Shown here: piece by piece, positions 44,932 through 56,285 of the stretch | Position numbering within the stretch: position 1 is the first letter of the stretch | Layout: each line of letters begins with the position of its first letter | NCBI GenBank assembly: GCA_030654805.1 | Contig: JAURWR010000125.1 | Location: forward strand, 1 to 64,000 | Source: Burkholderiaceae bacterium | GTDB taxonomy: Bacteria; Pseudomonadota; Gammaproteobacteria; Burkholderiales; Burkholderiaceae_C | Reading direction: 5' to 3' | DNA: 64,000 nucleotides | Translations under genes and position numbers: made by a program | The notes under the pieces: generated by a model | The model's database searches: none | Seen by the model: the letters and a program-made list of their open reading frames with translations, nothing else | What the model was told of the DNA's origin: nothing

Positions 44932-47538
44932 TCAACCCGACTTCTTCGCCGCCACCTTCTTCGCCGCAGGCACCTTGACCGGCCGCGGCTCGAACTCGAA
45001 GCTGACCTTGCCTTCCTTCGCATCGAAGGCCAGGCGCGCCTTGAACTTGCGCCGGGTCTTGTTCGACACGAAGTTCTCCAGCAGGTCGGTCTTGCCGGTC
45101 TGCAGCAGCTTGGTCATCTGCTCGCGCGGCACCGGCTGCTGCAGGATGATCTTGCCGCTCTTGAAGTCGCATGTGATGTTGGCGCCCACGCTGTGTTCGC
45201 AGACGTAGCTGGTGCCGTGCTCGAACACCTTGCCCTGGTCCTTCGGGCAGTGGCCCAGTGACTCCTGCTCTGAAAAGTCGACCGGCTCGCCAGCCTCGGC
45301 CTTCGCGTCGTCGCCGAAGTCGAATTCGAGCTTCCAGTTCTTGATCTCGTCGTCGTAGACCAGCTTGATCTCGGCGGTGAACGGCCAGCCGGCTTTCGAG
45401 CGGAAGCCCTCCAGCGGGCCGATCTTCTTGTTCGCGATGAAGGCCTCGACCTCGGGCAGCTCGAAGCTGCGGCTGCCCGGGATCTTGCTGATGCTGAAGC
45501 CGCAGCCCGGGCCTTCGCCGTTGTCTGAGGCCGCCGCGCCGGTCGTGCCGACGCAGGTGTAGCGCCGGTAGTTCTCCTTGATCACGCCGCCGCAGTTCGG
45601 GCACGGCACGGCCAGCGTCGCGTAGTCACCGGGGATGGTGTCGCGGTCGTATTCCTTGGCCTTGGCGACGATGCGCTGCGTCATCACCGCGATCTCGGCC
45701 ATGAAGGCATCGCGGCTGAGCTTGCCGTGCTCCATCTGCGCGAGCTGGTACTCCCAGTTGCCGGTCAGCTCGGGCTGGGTCAGCTCCTCGACCTGCAAGC
45801 CGCGCAGCAGCGTCATCAGCTGGAAGGCCTTGGCGGTCGGGATCAGCTCACGGCCTTCGCGCACCATGTATTTTTCGAGGATCAGCCCTTCGATCGTCTG
45901 CGCGCGGGTGGCTGGCGTGCCCAGGCCCTTCTCGGCCATCGCCTCGCGCAACTCGTCGTCGTCGATCAGCTTGCCGGCGCCTTCCATCGCGCTGAGCAAG
46001 GTGGCTTCGGTGTAGCGCGCCGGGGGTTTGGTCTTGAGTGCGTTGACGTCGACGTTCTCGGTGCGCACCACCTCGCCCGGTGCCACTGCGACCAGATTGG
46101 CATCGTCTTCCTGCGCTTCGCGCCCGTACACCGCCAGCCAGCCCGGCTTGACCATCACCTTGCCGTTGGTCTGGAAGCTGAACGCCTTGCCGGCGGCCTG
46201 CACGGTCGAGATCCGCGTGGTGACCATGAACTCGGCCGGTGGATAGAACACCGCGAGGAAGCGCTTGACGACCATGTCGTACAGCTTGGCCTCGATCTCG
46301 GTCAGGCTCTTCGGGGCTTGCAGCGTCGGGATAATCGCGAAGTGGTCCGACACCATGGCGTTGTCGAAGATGCGCTTGTTGGGTTTGACGTAGCCCTCTT
46401 TCAGCGCCTTGCCGGCATGCGCCGACAGCGCGCGCAGCGGGCCGGGCAGTTCCTCGCCGGCCAGCATCGCCATCGTTTCCTTCACCACCGGCACGTAATC
46501 CTCGGGCAGCGCCTTGCTGTCGGTCCGTGGGTAGGTCAGCACCTTGTGCTTCTCGTACAGCGCCTGCGCGATGCTCAGCGTGGTCTTGGCGCTGAAGCCG
46601 AAGCGCGAGTTGGCTTCGCGCTGCAAGGAGGTCAGGTCGTACAGGCTGGGCGCGCTCTGGGTGCTGGGCTTGGCTTCTTCGGTGACCGAGGCGGGTTGCT
46701 GGCGCACCGCCTGCGCGATGGCCTGCGCGTCGGCCTCGTTCCAGAGCCGGTCGTTGCGCAGTTCGGGGTCGTCCGGGTTCTTCTTCCACTTGGGGTCGAA
46801 CCACTTGCCGTCGTACTCGCCGGCCACGGCCGCGAAGGTCGCCTTGATCTCCCAGTACGGCCGCGAGACGTGCTTGCGGATCTTCTCCTCGCGTTCGACG
46901 ACCACGCTGAGCGTCGGCGTCTGCACGCGGCCGACGGTGGTCAGGAAGAAGCCGCCGTCGCGTGAATTGAACGCGGTCATCGCCCGCGTGCCGTTGATGC
47001 CGACCAGCCAGTCGGCCTCGCTGCGGCTGCGCGCGGCGTCGGACAGGCCCTGCATCTCGGCGTCGCCACGCAGCTTGTCGAAGCCGTCGCGGATCGCCTG
47101 CGGTGTCATGCTTTGCAGCCACAGGCGCTGGATCGGCTTGTCGATCGGCTTCTTCTCGCTGCCCGCGTACTGCACGATCAGCCGAAAGATCAGCTCGCCC
47201 TCGCGGCCCGCGTCACAGGCGTTGATCAGCGCGGTCACGTCCTTACGCTTGACCAGCTTGACGACCGCCGTGAGTCGCGACTTGGCCTTGTCGATCGGCG
47301 CCAGGTCGAAGTGCGGCGGGATCACCGGCAGGTTGTTGAAGCTCCACTTGCCGCGCTTCACGTCGAACTCCTCCGGCGCCTTGATCTCCACCAGGTGGCC
47401 GACGGCGGAGGTGACCACATAGCGGTCGTTCTCGAAGTGGTCGGCCTGCTTGTCGAACTTGCCCGCAACGGGGGTGAGCGCGCGCACGATGTCCTGCGCG
47501 ACGCTGGGCTTCTCGGCAATGATCAAGGTCTTGGTCAT
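44932..47538 (-). CDS. topB: DNA topoisomerase III
   Basis: This 868-residue type IA topoisomerase has a Toprim domain with EKPSVA at the N-terminus and DAGREGELI (about 109-117). The active-site tyrosine is Y336 in LTYPRTDSKALP. A zinc-finger-like cysteine cluster follows the core (CPNCGG near residue 650), then an extra C-terminal repeat with HCPKDQGKVFEHGTSYVCE. The chain ends in a Lys/Ala tail, AAKKVAAKKSG. It decatenates DNA with a single-strand passage mechanism. It is longer than E. coli TopB because of the C-terminal modules. Confidence 0.95.
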   Translation of the reverse strand: MTKTLIIAEKPSVAQDIVRALTPVAGKFDKQADHFENDRYVVTSAVGHLVEIKAPEEFDVKRGKWSFNNLPVIPPHFDLAPIDKAKSRLTAVVKLVKRKDVTALINACDAGREGELIFRLIVQYAGSEKKPIDKPIQRLWLQSMTPQAIRDGFDKLRGDAEMQGLSDAARSRSEADWLVGINGTRAMTAFNSRDGGFFLTTVGRVQTPTLSVVVEREEKIRKHVSRPYWEIKATFAAVAGEYDGKWFDPKWKKNPDDPELRNDRLWNEADAQAIAQAVRQQPASVTEEAKPSTQSAPSLYDLTSLQREANSRFGFSAKTTLSIAQALYEKHKVLTYPRTDSKALPEDYVPVVKETMAMLAGEELPGPLRALSAHAGKALKEGYVKPNKRIFDNAMVSDHFAIIPTLQAPKSLTEIEAKLYDMVVKRFLAVFYPPAEFMVTTRISTVQAAGKAFSFQTNGKVMVKPGWLAVYGREAQEDDANLVAVAPGEVVRTENVDVNALKTKPPARYTEATLLSAMEGAGKLIDDDELREAMAEKGLGTPATRAQTIEGLILEKYMVREGRELIPTAKAFQLMTLLRGLQVEELTQPELTGNWEYQLAQMEHGKLSRDAFMAEIAVMTQRIVAKAKEYDRDTIPGDYATLAVPCPNCGGVIKENYRRYTCVGTTGAAASDNGEGPGCGFSISKIPGSRSFELPEVEAFIANKKIGPLEGFRSKAGWPFTAEIKLVYDDEIKNWKLEFDFGDDAKAEAGEPVDFSEQESLGHCPKDQGKVFEHGTSYVCEHSVGANITCDFKSGKIILQQPVPREQMTKLLQTGKTDLLENFVSNKTRRKFKARLAFDAKEGKVSFEFEPRPVKVPAAKKVAAKKSG

Positions 47539-47690
47539 GTTTCTTTCAAGGAAGGCTGCACTTTGGCGCTGTCATGCGCGCATGCCTCTTCTAGTCAGAG
47601 GCACTCGTCTCTACAATTCAACATCTCGCGCGCATGCGCACGGGCACACGCATCCGCGCGCCCACAATTTCAATGTACCCAAAGAAGTCG

Positions 47691-48179
47691 ATGACGCAAG
47701 TGACCGCCGAAAAGTCTCCCCATCGTTCTTCAGGGCGACGCATCCAGGTCCGACGCAGCAGTGTTCACGGCAAAGGTGTTTTCGCCGTCGCGCCGATCGG
47801 CCGCAACGAGTCGATCATCGAATACACCGGCGAAGTCATCGACTGGCCCGAAGCCCTGCGCCGGCACCCTCACGACCCGACCGACCCGAACCACACCTTT
47901 TACTTCAGCCTCGACGGCGGTTGGGTCATTGACGCCAAGCACGGTGGTAACAGTTCGCGCTGGATCAACCACGCGTGCCAGCCCAACTGCCAGGCCGACG
48001 AGGCCGACGGGCGCGTATTCATCCGCGCGCTGCGGGCGCTGAAGCCCGGTGATGAACTGTTCTACGACTACGGTCTGGTGCTCGACGAGCGTCAGACCGC
48101 CAAGCTGAAGAAGCAGTACGCCTGCCATTGCGGCAGCCGCAGCTGCCGAGGGACGATGCTGGCACCGAAAGCGCGATGA
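47691..48179 (+). CDS. SET-domain protein
   Basis: This 162-residue protein is a compact SET domain, the fold of protein lysine methyltransferases using S-adenosylmethionine. Motifs in order are HGKGVFAVAPIGRNE, IIEYTGEVID, the knot residues NHACQPNCQA and GDELFYDYGL, and a post-SET cysteine group CHCGSRSCRG. Bacterial SET proteins are sporadic and their targets are mostly unknown. An in-frame ATG six codons earlier (47673) is an alternative start. Its stop overlaps the birA start. TACAAT at 47612-47617 is a weak -10 candidate in the divergent topB spacer. Confidence 0.92.
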   Translation: MTQVTAEKSPHRSSGRRIQVRRSSVHGKGVFAVAPIGRNESIIEYTGEVIDWPEALRRHPHDPTDPNHTFYFSLDGGWVIDAKHGGNSSRWINHACQPNCQADEADGRVFIRALRALKPGDELFYDYGLVLDERQTAKLKKQYACHCGSRSCRGTMLAPKAR

Positions 48180-49168
48180 ACAACTCACCGACGATGACCT
48201 CCGAAAGCGGGCTGCAGTGGAACGTGGAGCAGCTCTACCACCAGCTGGCTCCCAAGCTGCCGAACCTCAGTCTCGAGGTGGTCTCGCAGATCGCATCGAC
48301 CAACACCGCCCTGCTTGACCGCGCCCGCGTCGCCACCCGGCTGTCGAGCGAGGGCGATCTGGCCCAGGTGCGGCGCAGCACCGAGAGCCTCGCCTTCGGG
48401 CGACGCACCGCCGATCACCAGCCCTGCCTGCTGGTGGCCGAGCACCAGACCCAGGGCCGCGGTCGCCAGGGCCGCGTGTGGCAGTCCGAGTCGGTCGCAT
48501 CGTTGACGTTCTCGCTGGCGGTTCCGCTGGCGCCGGTCGACTGGTCGGGCTTCTCGCTGGCGGTCGGCGTGGCACTGGCCGATGCGCTGGACCCACGTGG
48601 TTGCAACGGTACGCAGACAACCGGCGCCCGACCGTCCAGCGCTCCCTGGATCGGCATCAAGTGGCCCAACGACCTGTGGCTGATGCCGCCCAACGGCACC
48701 GCCGACAGCGGGCGCAAGCTCGGCGGCCTGCTGATCGAGACGGTGCCGGCGGGTTCCCTTCGCCTGGCCGTCATCGGCATCGGGCTGAATGTGCTGCCCA
48801 TGTCCATCGATCAGTCTCAAGTCGCAAGCGGCTTCGCGTGCCTCCAGGAAATCGACCCGGAGGTCACCGCGCCGCAGGTACTGGAGCGCATCGCGTTGCC
48901 GCTGGTCGAGGCGTTGCAGCAGTTCGAGCGTGAAGGTTTCGCCGCCTTCGCTGAGCGCTTCGCGGCGCGTGATGTGCTGCGCGGCTGCGCAGTGCAGGCG
49001 GGCGCAGGCCTGTCCGATCCGACGCGAGCCGCGACCGGCTTGCAGGGCGTGGCCGAAGGCGTTTCTGGCAACGGCGCGCTGCGCGTGCGGGTCCTCGACG
49101 AGTTGCGAGAGGTGATCGCAGGTGAAGTCAGCGTGCGCCTGCAATCTGCCATGGGCCGCCCGTGCTGA
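48176..49168 (+). CDS. birA: Biotin--[acetyl-CoA-carboxylase] ligase
   Basis: This 330-residue enzyme attaches biotin to the carboxyl-carrier protein of acetyl-CoA carboxylase. It has the ATP/biotin loop GRGRQGRVWQSE and the KWPNDLWL motif, then GRKLGGLLIET. There is no N-terminal winged helix, so it is a monofunctional ligase and not a repressor. The ATG overlaps the SET-protein stop by ATGA. In many related bacteria coaX follows birA; here the next gene is a small membrane-anchored protein instead. Confidence 0.93.
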   Translation: MNNSPTMTSESGLQWNVEQLYHQLAPKLPNLSLEVVSQIASTNTALLDRARVATRLSSEGDLAQVRRSTESLAFGRRTADHQPCLLVAEHQTQGRGRQGRVWQSESVASLTFSLAVPLAPVDWSGFSLAVGVALADALDPRGCNGTQTTGARPSSAPWIGIKWPNDLWLMPPNGTADSGRKLGGLLIETVPAGSLRLAVIGIGLNVLPMSIDQSQVASGFACLQEIDPEVTAPQVLERIALPLVEALQQFEREGFAAFAERFAARDVLRGCAVQAGAGLSDPTRAATGLQGVAEGVSGNGALRVRVLDELREVIAGEVSVRLQSAMGRPC

Positions 49169-49662
49169 GATGGCTGGTGCTGGCCCTGCTGCTGGCCAAC
49201 ATCGCGTTCTTTGCGTTGACACGCGGCGAGGCGGTCCGCGCCGAACGGGAGCCTGATCAGCGTGCGCAACAGGTTCATCCCGAGGCAGTTCGGCTGCTGA
49301 CGCCAGGAAGCTCCGCGGCGTCGGCGCCTCAAGCAGCTTCGGCAGCCGACACCAGCGCATCAGCCACGGAAACAGCAGCGGCCAGCGCATCAGCCGCGAC
49401 TGCGACCCGTTGCTTCGAGGCCGGCCCGTTCAACGCCGCAGAAGTGACTGCCGCCGAGGCCGCGCTGACCGCCAGCCCGGCCGCCAGTGCGCTGGCACAG
49501 CGCTGGACTCGGGTCACCGCAGAGTTGCCCGGCACACCGAGCGCAGCCTCCGCCGCGTATCGCCTGCGGGTCGATGCGGCAACGCCTGAAGAAGCCGCCG
49601 TGCTTGAATCGCTGCCGGTCGGCAAGCTGAGCCACGCATTCGCGCCCTGCGCGCCCCGCTGA
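49162..49662 (+). CDS. Membrane-anchored Ala/Ser-rich protein with SPOR-like C-terminus
   Basis: This 166-residue protein starts with GTG overlapping the birA stop. It has an N-terminal membrane helix (LRWLVLALLLANIAFFALT), then an Ala/Ser/Thr-rich linker (about 45-80), and a C-terminal segment beginning RCFEAGPFNAAEVTAAEAAL. The spacing and residues resemble the degenerate SPOR-like proteins found after birA/coaX in Burkholderiales. A peptidoglycan-binding role is possible but unproven. Confidence 0.7.
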   Translation: MLRWLVLALLLANIAFFALTRGEAVRAEREPDQRAQQVHPEAVRLLTPGSSAASAPQAASAADTSASATETAAASASAATATRCFEAGPFNAAEVTAAEAALTASPAASALAQRWTRVTAELPGTPSAASAAYRLRVDAATPEEAAVLESLPVGKLSHAFAPCAPR

Positions 49663-49693
49663 TCGCCCGAGTACGCGGCCGAGTCGGCTCTGA

Positions 49694-51427
49694 TCAGGCC
49701 TTTGCGCGAGTAAGCGCCACCGCCCGGATCGCCACGCCCAGCGCGAGCAACCAGCCGAAACCGAGCGCGCCACCGCCGCCGCCCTTGCCGTCGTCGGACT
49801 TCGCCAGCGCAACGGCTGCACTGGCGTCGAGCATGCCCGCTCCGCAGGTGGACGTGGTGCAGTAGCACTCCAGCTGATCGATCGGATGACCGGCGCTGTC
49901 GGTTTTCGGCGCCTGGCAGACCGGCACGCTCGCGCTGTCACCCGAGGTGGGAAACGGCCTCGACGAGCGGCGCAGCAGGCTGCGCACGTCGTCCGGCTTC
50001 AACCCGGGCTGGGCGACCAGCATCAATGCGGCGGTACCAGCCACCAGCGGCGCCGAGAAACTGGTGCCGATCGTTGGGATGGAGGCATCGGTGTAGGCCT
50101 CGTTGGCCGGCACCGGCGCGGTGACGCCGGCATTGGTCGTTGTCAGCAAGGGATAGAGGCATTCACCGGTCAGGTTGACGCAGTTGCCGCCCGGCGCACT
50201 GAGGGCGATCTCGGGACCCAGGTCGGAGAAACCGACCTTCGATCCGACGTGACGCAGCCCACCGACACCGATCACGCCGGTGCAATTGGCCGGTGTGTTG
50301 ACGGCATGTCCGGACGTGTTGCCCGCCGAGGCCACCACGACGACGCCGGCCTGATTGATCTCTCGCACCGCGTCCTGGTAGGCCGCGCTGCACGCGCCAC
50401 TGCCGCCGAGGCTGAGGTTGATGACGCGCGCCGGGGTCGGGTTGGCGGGCACGCCCGGCACGCTGAGACCGGCGGCCCAGCGCATCGCCGGAATGATGTC
50501 CGAATCGAAGCCGCCGCACTTGCCGAGCACCCGCACCGGCAGCACCCGCAGGGCCCGGCCGGGGCCGGTCAGACCGGCCATGCCGAGGGCGTTGTTGGTG
50601 AGCGCACCGATCAGACCAGCCGTTTGCGTGCCATGCCACGAGCTGTCCTCGATGTCCGAGGTCGTGCAGCCGACGGTGTTGGCCGCGCTGGCGACATCGG
50701 CGGCGGACACCCAGTCGCCTGGGTCAGACGGGTCGCCGTCACGGCCGGGGGTGGCGTCGTTCTCGATGAAGCTGTTGGTCACGAAATCGTAGCCGTCGAG
50801 CAAGTTCCCGCCGTCTACCGCACGCTTCAGATCGGGATGATCGAAGCGGATGCCGGTATCGAGAACCGCCACGACGACGGTGCTGGAGGAGGTGGCGACG
50901 GTGCTCCAGGCACCTTCGATGTCCATCGCCGATTTCACCGCCCCGGCCGGCGCACGCAGGTACCACTGGCCGCCCGCCGGTCCCGGCGGGCCCAGGCCCG
51001 ACGCGTAACGCGGGTCGTTCGGCGCCGAAGCACGGTGACGCAACTCATCCGGCACCGCATACTCGACCGAGCTGTCCTGCGCCAGACGGGCGGCCAGTTG
51101 CCGCGAGCTGAGGCCTGTGGCCGTCAGCAGTTGCGTGCGATCGCTGATACCGATACCCGCGCGCATCGGGACGCCCAATCGGTGCGCGACGCCCTGAACC
51201 CGCACGGACAGTTGGTCTGCAGTGGTCGCTGCCACCGAGGTCGCATCGACACCCGCCTTGAACTTCACGATCACGCGGGCCATCGGTTCCTGCGTGGCCG
51301 CAGTGGCACCCGGGGCAGGCAGCATCAACGCCATGGGCAGCAATGCAGCCAGAGCGGACAGGGCGCGCACCGGGCGCGGAATCGAAGGCAAGAGTCGCAT
51401 GGAGGGGAGTTCCGGTTGAGGAGTCAT
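49694..51427 (-). CDS. Subtilisin-like serine protease (S8) with GlyGly-CTERM-like tail
   Basis: This 577-residue exported protease has a signal peptide, an inhibitor-like propeptide (MARVIVKFKAGVDA to about residue 130), and an S8 domain with triad Asp190 (AVLDTGIRFDHPDL), His265 (SSWHGTQTAG) and Ser456 (TIGTSFSAPLVAG). The C-terminus is a Gly run (GKGGGGGALGFGWLLALG), a hydrophobic helix and a basic end. This is the layout of GlyGly-CTERM sorting signals processed by rhombosortase. The start shares a base with the upstream lipoprotein stop; an ATG nine codons later is an alternative. No rhombosortase gene is in the window. Confidence 0.9.
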   Translation of the reverse strand: MTPQPELPSMRLLPSIPRPVRALSALAALLPMALMLPAPGATAATQEPMARVIVKFKAGVDATSVAATTADQLSVRVQGVAHRLGVPMRAGIGISDRTQLLTATGLSSRQLAARLAQDSSVEYAVPDELRHRASAPNDPRYASGLGPPGPAGGQWYLRAPAGAVKSAMDIEGAWSTVATSSSTVVVAVLDTGIRFDHPDLKRAVDGGNLLDGYDFVTNSFIENDATPGRDGDPSDPGDWVSAADVASAANTVGCTTSDIEDSSWHGTQTAGLIGALTNNALGMAGLTGPGRALRVLPVRVLGKCGGFDSDIIPAMRWAAGLSVPGVPANPTPARVINLSLGGSGACSAAYQDAVREINQAGVVVVASAGNTSGHAVNTPANCTGVIGVGGLRHVGSKVGFSDLGPEIALSAPGGNCVNLTGECLYPLLTTTNAGVTAPVPANEAYTDASIPTIGTSFSAPLVAGTAALMLVAQPGLKPDDVRSLLRRSSRPFPTSGDSASVPVCQAPKTDSAGHPIDQLECYCTTSTCGAGMLDASAAVALAKSDDGKGGGGGALGFGWLLALGVAIRAVALTRAKA

Positions 51428-51774
51428 CAGCGACGGCGAAGCTCGTCTCGCTGAACGACCAGAAAACCTGCGCGGTCGGCGGTCAACCGTTGCAGCGCAG
51501 CATCGCATTCGGTGGGAGAGCAGATCAGCATCAATGCATGCCACTGAGCGCCGCTGGCGGCGACGTATCGCACAGGAACCCCGGCACTCGCTGCGGCACG
51601 CCGCTCGATCGAAGCGGGTCGCTCGTCGGGCGCGCCGCCGGATGTCGCTTCGGGCGCCAGCCGCACCAGCACGCGCAGCCCGTCGATCGCATCGGCGGGC
51701 GTGCTCGGAGGCGCTGCCGCGCAGGCTGCGAGGCAGATCACGAACGCCGTCAGAGCAGGCAAGACTCGGTTCAT
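51427..51774 (-). CDS. Small putative lipoprotein upstream of the S8 protease
   Basis: This 115-residue protein begins MNRVLPALTAFVICLAACAA, with a lipobox-like LAAC near residue 20. The remainder has no recognised domain; two further cysteines lie in LMLICSPTECDAAL, possibly a disulfide. It ends exactly where the S8 protease begins (TGATG), so the two are co-translated. A chaperone or inhibitor role for the protease is a reasonable guess from context only. Confidence 0.7.
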   Translation of the reverse strand: MNRVLPALTAFVICLAACAAAPPSTPADAIDGLRVLVRLAPEATSGGAPDERPASIERRAAASAGVPVRYVAASGAQWHALMLICSPTECDAALQRLTADRAGFLVVQRDELRRR

Positions 51775-51861
51775 CGGATCTGAGTTTAGGCGCCGGGCCA
51801 TGGCTCGGATGTGAAGCGAACGTGTCGGGCGTGTAAAGGTTCGTCAGGTGCGCCCACCATG

Positions 51862-51885
51862 AAAAACGGCCCCGAAAAGGGCCGT
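51862..51885 (-). terminator. Intrinsic terminator of gap
   Basis: ACGGCCC (51866-51872) and GGGCCGT (51879-51885) form a stem with a CGAAAA loop. On the minus strand it is followed by TTTTT (51862-51866), 24 bases past the gap stop codon. Confidence 0.9.
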
Positions 51886-51908
51886 CGCACGGTTGGAGAT
51901 GAGGTGCC

Positions 51909-53336
<1,428 letters not shown>

Positions 53337-53340
<4 letters not shown>

Positions 53341-55364
53341 CGAGCGATCGCACGCAGGACGGTGGCGACCACGTTCTCGGCGGTGAAGCCAAAGTGCTTG
53401 AACAGCAACGGCGCCGGCGCCGACTCGCCGTAGGTGTCGATACCGACCACTGCGGCGCAGCCGTACTTCCACCAACCGTCGGTGACGCCCATCTCGACCG
53501 CGATGCGCGGCACGCCGGTCGGCAGCACGCTGGTCTTGTAGGCCGCGCTCTGGCGATCGAAGACCGAAGTCGACGGCATCGAGACCACGCGCACCGCGAC
53601 CTTCTGCTGCGCCAGCAGCTGCTGCGCGTGCAGCGCCAGGCTGACTTCGGAGCCGGTCGCGATGATCACGGCCTGCGCCTTCTTCTTCAGCCCGACTTCG
53701 GTCGGTTCGGCCAGCACGTAGGCGCCCTTCGAGATGTCGTCGAGGCCGCTCTTCGGCGCATAGGGCAGGTTGTGCCGCGACAGGATCAACGCGGTCGGAC
53801 GCTGTTGATTCAGCAGTGCGCAGGTCCAGGCGATCACGGTCTCCGCCGTGTCGGCCGGACGCCAGACGTCCAGGCCCGGGATCAGCCGCAGCGACGCGAC
53901 GTGTTCGATCGACTGGTGCGTCGGCCCGTCCTCGCCGAGTCCGATGCTGTCGTGCGTGAAGACATGCACCACGCGCAGCTTCATCAGCGCGGCCATGCGG
54001 ATCGCGTTGCGGCTGTAGTCGCTGAACGTCAGGAAGGTGCCGCCGTACGGGATGAAACCACCGTGCAGCGCAACGCCGTTCATCACCGCAGCCATGCCGA
54101 ATTCGCGCACGCCGTAGTTGATGTGGCGACCGCCATTGCTCGCACCGTCATCGCCGAAGCGCAGCGCCGGCGTGCTGCTGGTGTTGGTGAACACCGAGCC
54201 GGTCAGGTCGGCGCTGCCGCCGAGCAGCTCGGGCATCGCCTTGGTGAAGGCTTCGAGCGCGATCTGGCTGGCCTTGCGGCTGGCAACTGTCTCGGCCTTG
54301 GTGTGTGCGGCCAGCGCGGCATCGACCGCCACCTGGGCAAAATTCTTCGGCAGGTGGCCCTCGACGCGGCGCACGTACTCGAGCGCCAGTTCGGGATGTT
54401 CCTTGCCGTAGGCCGCGAACGCATCGACCCACGTCGACTCGGCGGCCAGACCGCTGTGGCGCGCGTCCCACTGTTCGTAGACGGTCTCAGGGATCACGAA
54501 CGGTTCGGAGGTCCAGCCCAGCGCTTCGCGGGTCAGCTTGATCTCTTCGGCGCCCAGCGCCTCGCCGTGCGCCTTGGCCGTGCCGCCCCGGTTCGGCGAG
54601 CCCTTGCCGATGGTGGTCTTGCAGCAGATCAGTGTCGGCTTGTCGGCACGCTTGGCCTGCGCGATCGCGGCATCGACTGCGTCGATATCGTGGCCGTTGA
54701 CGTTGGCGATGACGTTCCAGCCATACGCCTCGAAACGCTTCGGCGTGTCGTCGATGAACCAGGGCTTGACCTGGCCATCGATGCTGATGCCGTTGTCGTC
54801 GTACAGAGCGATCAGCTTGCTCAAGCGCCAGGCGCCGGCCAGCGCGCTGGCTTCGTGGCTGATGCCTTCCATCAGGCAGCCGTCGCCGAGGAAGGCGTAG
54901 GTGTGGTGGTCGACGATGGTGTGGCCGGGCCGGTTGAATTCGGTCGCCAGCAGTTTCTCGGCCAGCGCCATGCCGACCGCGTTGGTGAGGCCCTGACCGA
55001 GCGGGCCGGTGGTGGTCTCGACGCCCGGCGTCACGCCGACTTCGGGATGGCCCGGCGTCTTGCTGTGCAGCTGACGGAAGTTGCGCAACTCGCTCATCGG
55101 CAGGTCGTAGCCGGTCAGGTGCAGCAGCGCGTAGATCAGCATCGAGCCGTGGCCGTTGCTCAGCACGAAACGGTCGCGGTCGGCCCAGTGCGGGTTGCCG
55201 GGGTTGTGCTTCAGGTGCCGACTCCACAGCGCGACGGCGATGTCGGCCATGCCCATCGGCGCGCCGGGATGCCCGGAATTGGCCTGCTGCACGGCGTCCA
55301 TCGCCAATGCGCGGATGGCATTCGCCATCAAGGAGGTGTTTTGGTCTGACGCTGCTGCGGCCAT
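53337..55364 (-). CDS. tkt: Transketolase
   Basis: This 675-residue thiamine-diphosphate enzyme moves two-carbon units in the pentose phosphate and Calvin cycles. Motifs are [14 protein letters not shown], the ThDP site [14 protein letters not shown] ending in [19 protein letters not shown] and the pyrimidine-domain [16 protein letters not shown]. Length is normal. It leads the operon with the small exported protein and gap. No cbb genes are nearby, so it is likely the housekeeping copy. Confidence 0.97.
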
Positions 55365-55552
55365 GGATATCCCTGATGCGACGGTGTTGCGGAACCCAGC
55401 ATTTTAGGCAAGAGCCTGCGAACCTATCGGTCAGACCGGACCGGTGGGCCGATACACGCTCCGATAATGCGGGCCATGCCCGGCGCTCACGTCTTCGTCG
55501 ATCTTCAGTTTCTGGCTGCCTCTGCCGTGCCTTGTTCGAGCGTGCCGCAGCC

Positions 55553-56275
55553 GTGAAGGCCATCATCCTTGCCGCCGGTCGCGGCGAACGAATGCGCCCG
55601 CTGACCGACGTCACCCCGAAGCCGCTGCTGCACGTACGCGGCCGGCCGCTGATCGAATGGCACCTCGAAGCACTCGCGCGTGATGGTGTACGTGAGGTGG
55701 TGATCAACACCGCCTGGCTCGAAGAGAGCCTGGTCGAATCGCTCGGTGACGGTTCGCGCTTCGGCGTGGTCATCCACTATTCGCGCGAAGGTCGCGACCA
55801 CGGCGGTGCGCTGGAAACCGCAGGCGGCATCGCCACCGCGCTGCCACTTCTTTGCGGCAGCGCGGGCGAACTCGATGCCGATTGCTTCTGGGTCGTCTCA
55901 GGCGACATCCACGTGCCCTCCTTCCGCTTCGACGCCGAGGTGGCGCGGCGTTTTGCGGCCGGCGACCAAGAGGCCCATCTCTGGCTGGTGCCGAATCCCG
56001 GGTACCACCCGAACGGCGATTTCGGCCTGTCCGACGATGGCCATGCGCTTGCGGACGGCCCCGGCCCGGACGGGCGTCGCTGGACCTACGCCAACATTGC
56101 GCTGTGCCGTGCCACCTTGTTTCGCGAGGTCGTCCCCGGCACGCGCGCCGCACTCGGTCCGCTGCTGTATGCCGCGATGCGCGAACACCGCATCACCGCC
56201 GAGGTGTACGCCGGGCTGTGGGAGAACGTCGGCACGCCCGCTCAGTTGGCGGCGCTGAACCGCAACGCTGGCTGA
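55553..56275 (+). CDS. murU: Nucleotidyltransferase, MurU-like
   Basis: This 240-residue sugar-nucleotide pyrophosphorylase-type enzyme has the signature MKAIILAAGRGERMRPLTD and TPKPLLHVRGRPLIEWHL. VVSGDIHV and the C-terminal ENVGTPAQLAALN follow. It most resembles MurU, which makes UDP-MurNAc in the cell-wall recycling shunt with AmgK; GlmU/RmlA-type specificity cannot be excluded. The GTG start overlaps the stop of a 26-codon upstream frame (55476-55556). amgK is not adjacent. Confidence 0.85.
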   Translation: MKAIILAAGRGERMRPLTDVTPKPLLHVRGRPLIEWHLEALARDGVREVVINTAWLEESLVESLGDGSRFGVVIHYSREGRDHGGALETAGGIATALPLLCGSAGELDADCFWVVSGDIHVPSFRFDAEVARRFAAGDQEAHLWLVPNPGYHPNGDFGLSDDGHALADGPGPDGRRWTYANIALCRATLFREVVPGTRAALGPLLYAAMREHRITAEVYAGLWENVGTPAQLAALNRNAG

Positions 56276-56285
56276 CGGACAGGAG

